Positions 5,989-8,270 of a stretch of DNA of 8,270 nucleotides are shown piece after piece (within the stretch, counting starts at the first letter, position 1; each line of letters starts with the position of its first letter). Origin of the DNA: Myxococcales bacterium. Its GTDB lineage: Bacteria > Myxococcota_A > Polyangia > Nannocystales > Nannocystaceae. Location: positions 1 to 8,270 of the forward strand of contig JAGQIT010000650.1 of assembly GCA_020431135.1 (NCBI GenBank). Direction: 5' to 3'. A program made the translations under genes and the position numbers. The notes under the pieces were generated by a model. It made no database searches and was not told the origin of the DNA. It saw nothing but the letters and a program-made list of their open reading frames with translations.

Positions 5989-6040
5989 GCCGCCCCCTCG
6001 GGCGCGGCGCAGCCGTCGTCGCAGCTGGGCTTGCGCGACG

Positions 6041-7255
6041 GTGTACCGCGGCCCATGCTCCCTCACCTTGGCGCCGCTCACCCTCGCAAGCCTCGCTACG
6101 TGGGCGCTCGTGGTCGCCGGCGCCGTCGCGCTCCAGGGCCGCGGCTTCGCCACCTTCATCGCGGTTCTCCTCGGCGTCCACACAGCCTCGGCCCTCGCGC
6201 TCGCCGACGCCTTCGGGGAGCTCGGGCCGCTGTGGATCGGCCTCCAGGCCGCCACCTACCTCCACTTCCTGACCCTCGCGCGCCCGCGGATGCGGCCGCG
6301 CTGGTGGCGGGCGCTGGTGGCGGTGCCGGCCTCCTACTTCGTCGCCGCCGTCTTCCTGGCGATCCCGTGGGCGATCGCCGCGGCCCTCGGCCTGCCGCCC
6401 GTCGGCCTGTGGATCCCCTTCGCGCTCGCCGGCGTCGGCCTCGTCGAGTCGCTGTGGACCCGCGCGGAGATCGTCGACGTCGTCCTCGACGGCGTCGACG
6501 CGGGCGCTGAGGTGATCCCCTACCCGGCCGGGCGCGTGCGCCGGCCCGCCGGCGGCGAGGCGCTGTCGATCGTCCAGATCACCGATCCGCACCTCGGCCC
6601 CTTCATGTCGGAGCGCCGCCTCCGGCGGATCTGCGCCCGCGCGGTCGAGCGCGCCCCCGATCTCATCCTCCTCACCGGCGACTTCCTGACGATCGAGTCG
6701 CACGCCGATCCCGAGCTCCTCGTCCGCGCCCTCGCGCCGCTCGCCGCCCTCGAGGGGCGGGTCTTCGCCTGCCTCGGCAACCACGACTACGAGGCGCCCG
6801 AGACCGTCCTGCGGGCGCTCCGCGCCGCCGGGGCGACGCTCCTGGTCGACCGCGAGGCGATCGTCCAGACGCGCGCTGGCCCGGTGCAGATCCTCGGCTT
6901 CGACTTCGTCTGGCGCGACCGCGAGCGCCACCTCCGGGCCGTCTGCGCCCGCCACCCGCGGCGCCCCGGTCACCTCCGCCTCGCCCTCCTCCACGATCCG
7001 GGCGCCTTCCGCCACCTCCCGACCGACGCCGTCGACCTCGTATTCAGCGGCCACACCCACGGCGGCCAGGTCGGCCTCGTCTCCTTCGGCCTCGGCTGGA
7101 CCGTCCTCCGCGCCCTCTCCTCGATCCCCGATCACGGCCTGTGGGCGCGCGGCCGCGAGCGACTCTACGTCCACCGCGGCACCGGCCACTACGGCTTCCC
7201 GGTGCGCGCCGGCGTGCCCGCCGAGGAGTCGCTGATCCGCCTCCACCTCGGCTGA
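6041..7255 (+). CDS. membrane-anchored calcineurin-like metallophosphoesterase (YkuE-like)
   Basis: A 404-residue protein (from the chosen GTG). The N-terminal third carries about five hydrophobic segments (near residues 12-30, 37-56, 63-81, 91-116, 121-139), so it is an integral membrane protein. Residues 174-403 form a calcineurin-type phosphoesterase with the full two-metal site: Asp182/His184 (TDPHLG), Asp214 (LTGDF), Asn247/His248 (GNHDY), His318 (LLHDPG) and His338/His340 (SGHTHGGQ). Relatives such as YkuE are cell-envelope phosphoesterases of uncertain substrate, and UDP-sugar-lipid or nucleotide hydrolysis would be guesses. The start is uncertain. The frame is open to a GTG at 5960, but residues encoded by 5960-6040 are Arg-rich with about 30% A/T-ending codons, and G/C-ending codons become dominant only after about 6041. 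The TTG at 6068 is another option. No Shine-Dalgarno is clear. A convergent esterase gene follows. Confidence 0.9.
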   Translation: MYRGPCSLTLAPLTLASLATWALVVAGAVALQGRGFATFIAVLLGVHTASALALADAFGELGPLWIGLQAATYLHFLTLARPRMRPRWWRALVAVPASYFVAAVFLAIPWAIAAALGLPPVGLWIPFALAGVGLVESLWTRAEIVDVVLDGVDAGAEVIPYPAGRVRRPAGGEALSIVQITDPHLGPFMSERRLRRICARAVERAPDLILLTGDFLTIESHADPELLVRALAPLAALEGRVFACLGNHDYEAPETVLRALRAAGATLLVDREAIVQTRAGPVQILGFDFVWRDRERHLRAVCARHPRRPGHLRLALLHDPGAFRHLPTDAVDLVFSGHTHGGQVGLVSFGLGWTVLRALSSIPDHGLWARGRERLYVHRGTGHYGFPVRAGVPAEESLIRLHLG

Positions 7256-7267
7256 CCGCCACGACCG

Positions 7268-7289
7268 GACATGTTCATATGAACATGTC
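7268..7289. promoter_or_regulatory. perfect 22-bp palindrome between convergent genes
   Basis: Each 11-base arm reads GACATGTTCAT from its own 5' end; the two arms meet at ATAT in the centre and there is no mismatch. It is strikingly AT-rich against its surroundings and lies 12 bases after the phosphoesterase stop. The inner GTTC-N4-GAAC symmetry resembles operators of dimeric winged-helix or TetR-type regulators. As RNA it would give a 9-bp stem with a four-base loop, so it might also serve as a bidirectional terminator, though the stem is weak and no T-tract follows. Its right arm runs into the motif AACATGTCTAAAG, also found near base 74. Confidence 0.55.
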
Positions 7290-7294
7290 TAAAG
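7282..7294 (+). repeat. copy B of the 13-base motif, AACATGTCTAAAG
   Basis: Differs from the copy at 74-86 at one base. It overlaps the right arm of the 22-bp palindrome. ATGTC at 7285-7289 is also in inverted relation to GACAT at 7302-7306, giving three ATGTC/GACAT arms within 40 bases. Confidence 0.35.
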
Positions 7295-7359
7295 TCGCAT
7301 GGACATCGGCGGGGCGACCGGCGTCGGCGAGACTCGCCGTCCTCACCCGGGCGCCGCGC

Positions 7360-8270
7360 CTACGCCCCGCGGGCGTGCTCGGAGTAGGCCGCGAGGAGGG
7401 CGTTGTAGATCATCTCGCCCATCGCGTCGGTGCCCTTGCGGCTGAGGTGCTTGAGGTCCGGCGAGACCTTGCGATCCTTGAGCCAGGCGTGGACCGAGCC
7501 GGCGCCGCCCATCGCCGCGACCGAGTCGAAGAAGGCGCAGCCCTCCTCGGCCGCGAGCTCGCGCTCGACCGCCTGCATCTTCTCGACGTGCGCCGGCTCG
7601 ACGTCGTAGGGGCCGGAGCGCCCGTGGTCCGTGACGCCGACGAGCAGGCAGGCGACGTCGCGCTTGCCCTGACGGAGCTTGCGGACCGTCGTCCGGTACT
7701 CCTCCTTGAAGTCGGCGAGCGCCACCGAGTTGTTGACGAAGCGGCGCAGATCGTTGCCGCCGTAGTTGATCACGAGGAGGTCGGGGTCGCGGTGGGCGAC
7801 CTGGCCGGCGATGTGCTGATCGTCGTAGCCGTGGAGGCGGCGGACGTAGGCGCCGGTCATGCTGACGGTGTCCCAGACGATCCCCGGGCCCTCGTTCTCC
7901 ATGACCACGCCGTAGACGCGGACGGCCCCGTTGCCCCCGGGGCGGAGCTCGACGGTGTGCTCGCCGGGGTCGACCTCGACGACGTGCCAACGATCGTCGA
8001 GCTCCTCTGCGCGGGTCGGGATGACCTCGTAGGGGCCCGCGTCGACGCGGAGCTTGATGTCGCCGCCGCCGGGGTGGGCCGCGTACCACAGCTCGATCTT
8101 CGAGACCTCGCGGCCGAAGGCGCCGCGCTGGTGCGGGCCGAGCTTGGTCCAGGCGTCGCCCTCACCGCGGAAGGTGTGGCCGCCGAGGCCGTAGCGCCCG
8201 TCCTTCTTGCAGAGGTAGGCGATGTAGCAGATCTTCCAGCCGGCGGCCTCGATCTTGGCGACGTTGCTCG
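7360..8270 (-). CDS. GDSL/SGNH-family esterase with inserted beta-rich module (5' end beyond the window)
   Basis: The frame is open from the TAG at 7360 to the window edge, giving the last 302 residues. Block III is INYGGNDLRR (GGND at residues 170-173 of the visible part). The catalytic Asp271 and His274 lie in SPDLKHLSRKG close to the C-terminus. GIVWDTVSMTGAYVR (129-143) corresponds to block II. The nucleophile block (GDS) must lie upstream of the window. The roughly 100 residues before block II (WYAAHPGGGDIKLRVDAG, EVDPGEHTVELRPGG) look like a beta-sandwich inserted between the Ser block and the GGND block. This is the arrangement known from Ape1-type polysaccharide or peptidoglycan O-acetylesterases with a CBM35-like insertion. 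Deacetylation of envelope or environmental polysaccharide, probably extracellular, is a reasonable guess. The signal peptide cannot be seen. G/C-ending codons dominate, as in the flanking native genes. It converges on the phosphoesterase, with a 104-base gap. Confidence 0.88.
   Translation of the reverse strand, partial: SNVAKIEAAGWKICYIAYLCKKDGRYGLGGHTFRGEGDAWTKLGPHQRGAFGREVSKIELWYAAHPGGGDIKLRVDAGPYEVIPTRAEELDDRWHVVEVDPGEHTVELRPGGNGAVRVYGVVMENEGPGIVWDTVSMTGAYVRRLHGYDDQHIAGQVAHRDPDLLVINYGGNDLRRFVNNSVALADFKEEYRTTVRKLRQGKRDVACLLVGVTDHGRSGPYDVEPAHVEKMQAVERELAAEEGCAFFDSVAAMGGAGSVHAWLKDRKVSPDLKHLSRKGTDAMGEMIYNALLAAYSEHARGA

Noticed and set aside
3160..6040. A mobile element or genomic island with integrase
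   Set aside because: The codon shift is visible, but no integrase, transposase, tRNA or flanking direct repeat could be found, so only possible transfer is claimed.
5807..7246. 479-codon minus-strand frame over the phosphoesterase
   Set aside because: Glu/Arg/Gly/Ala-rich antisense shadow; the + frame carries every metallophosphoesterase motif.

Overview
The window is about 8.3 kb of very GC-rich bacterial chromosome. It most resembles a myxobacterium of the Nannocystaceae type (Nannocystis, Plesiocystis, Enhygromyxa). The evidence is nearly 100% G/C at third codon positions in the flanking genes, and a lipoprotein with the Thr/Asp/Gly-rich linker (TTTGDT-like units) followed by a Cys-rich segment and a P-domain that is common in that group. 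The taxonomic call is inference from style, not from a marker gene.

Layout. Bases 1-306 hold no convincing gene. A cytoplasmic alpha/beta-hydrolase of the phospholipase/carboxylesterase family (307-1005, +) is followed by a secreted multidomain lipoprotein (1058-2266, +) and an unrecognised 225-residue protein (2480-3157, +). A short convergent gap (3158-3318) carries two AT-rich palindromes. Next comes a divergent pair: a class I SAM-dependent methyltransferase (3319-4101, -) and a 491-residue fusion of a D-Ala-D-Ala-ligase-like ATP-grasp domain with a SET/post-SET protein-lysine-methyltransferase-like domain (4315-5790, +). After about 250 bases comes a membrane-anchored calcineurin-type metallophosphoesterase (6041-7255, +). 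It converges on the C-terminal part of a GDSL/SGNH esterase with an inserted beta-rich module (7360 to beyond 8270, -). A perfect 22-bp palindrome lies between these last two genes.

The most interesting part is 3160-6040. Its two genes use clearly more A/T-ending codons than the genes on either side. Both are SAM-dependent or ATP-dependent modifying enzymes. Both lack a Shine-Dalgarno sequence, and both have a -10-like hexamer placed so that transcription would start at or next to the start codon, which suggests leaderless mRNAs. I read this as a small, probably acquired, two-gene modification cassette: an ATP-dependent ligase joined to a methyl-transfer domain, with a second methyltransferase transcribed divergently. 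Its substrate cannot be deduced from the sequence. The SET domain has a His where the usual catalytic/structural Tyr of the GExxTxDY motif is expected.

The remaining genes look like ordinary single-gene units of a myxobacterial chromosome with no obvious shared pathway. No tRNA, rRNA, integrase, transposase or CRISPR array was seen.
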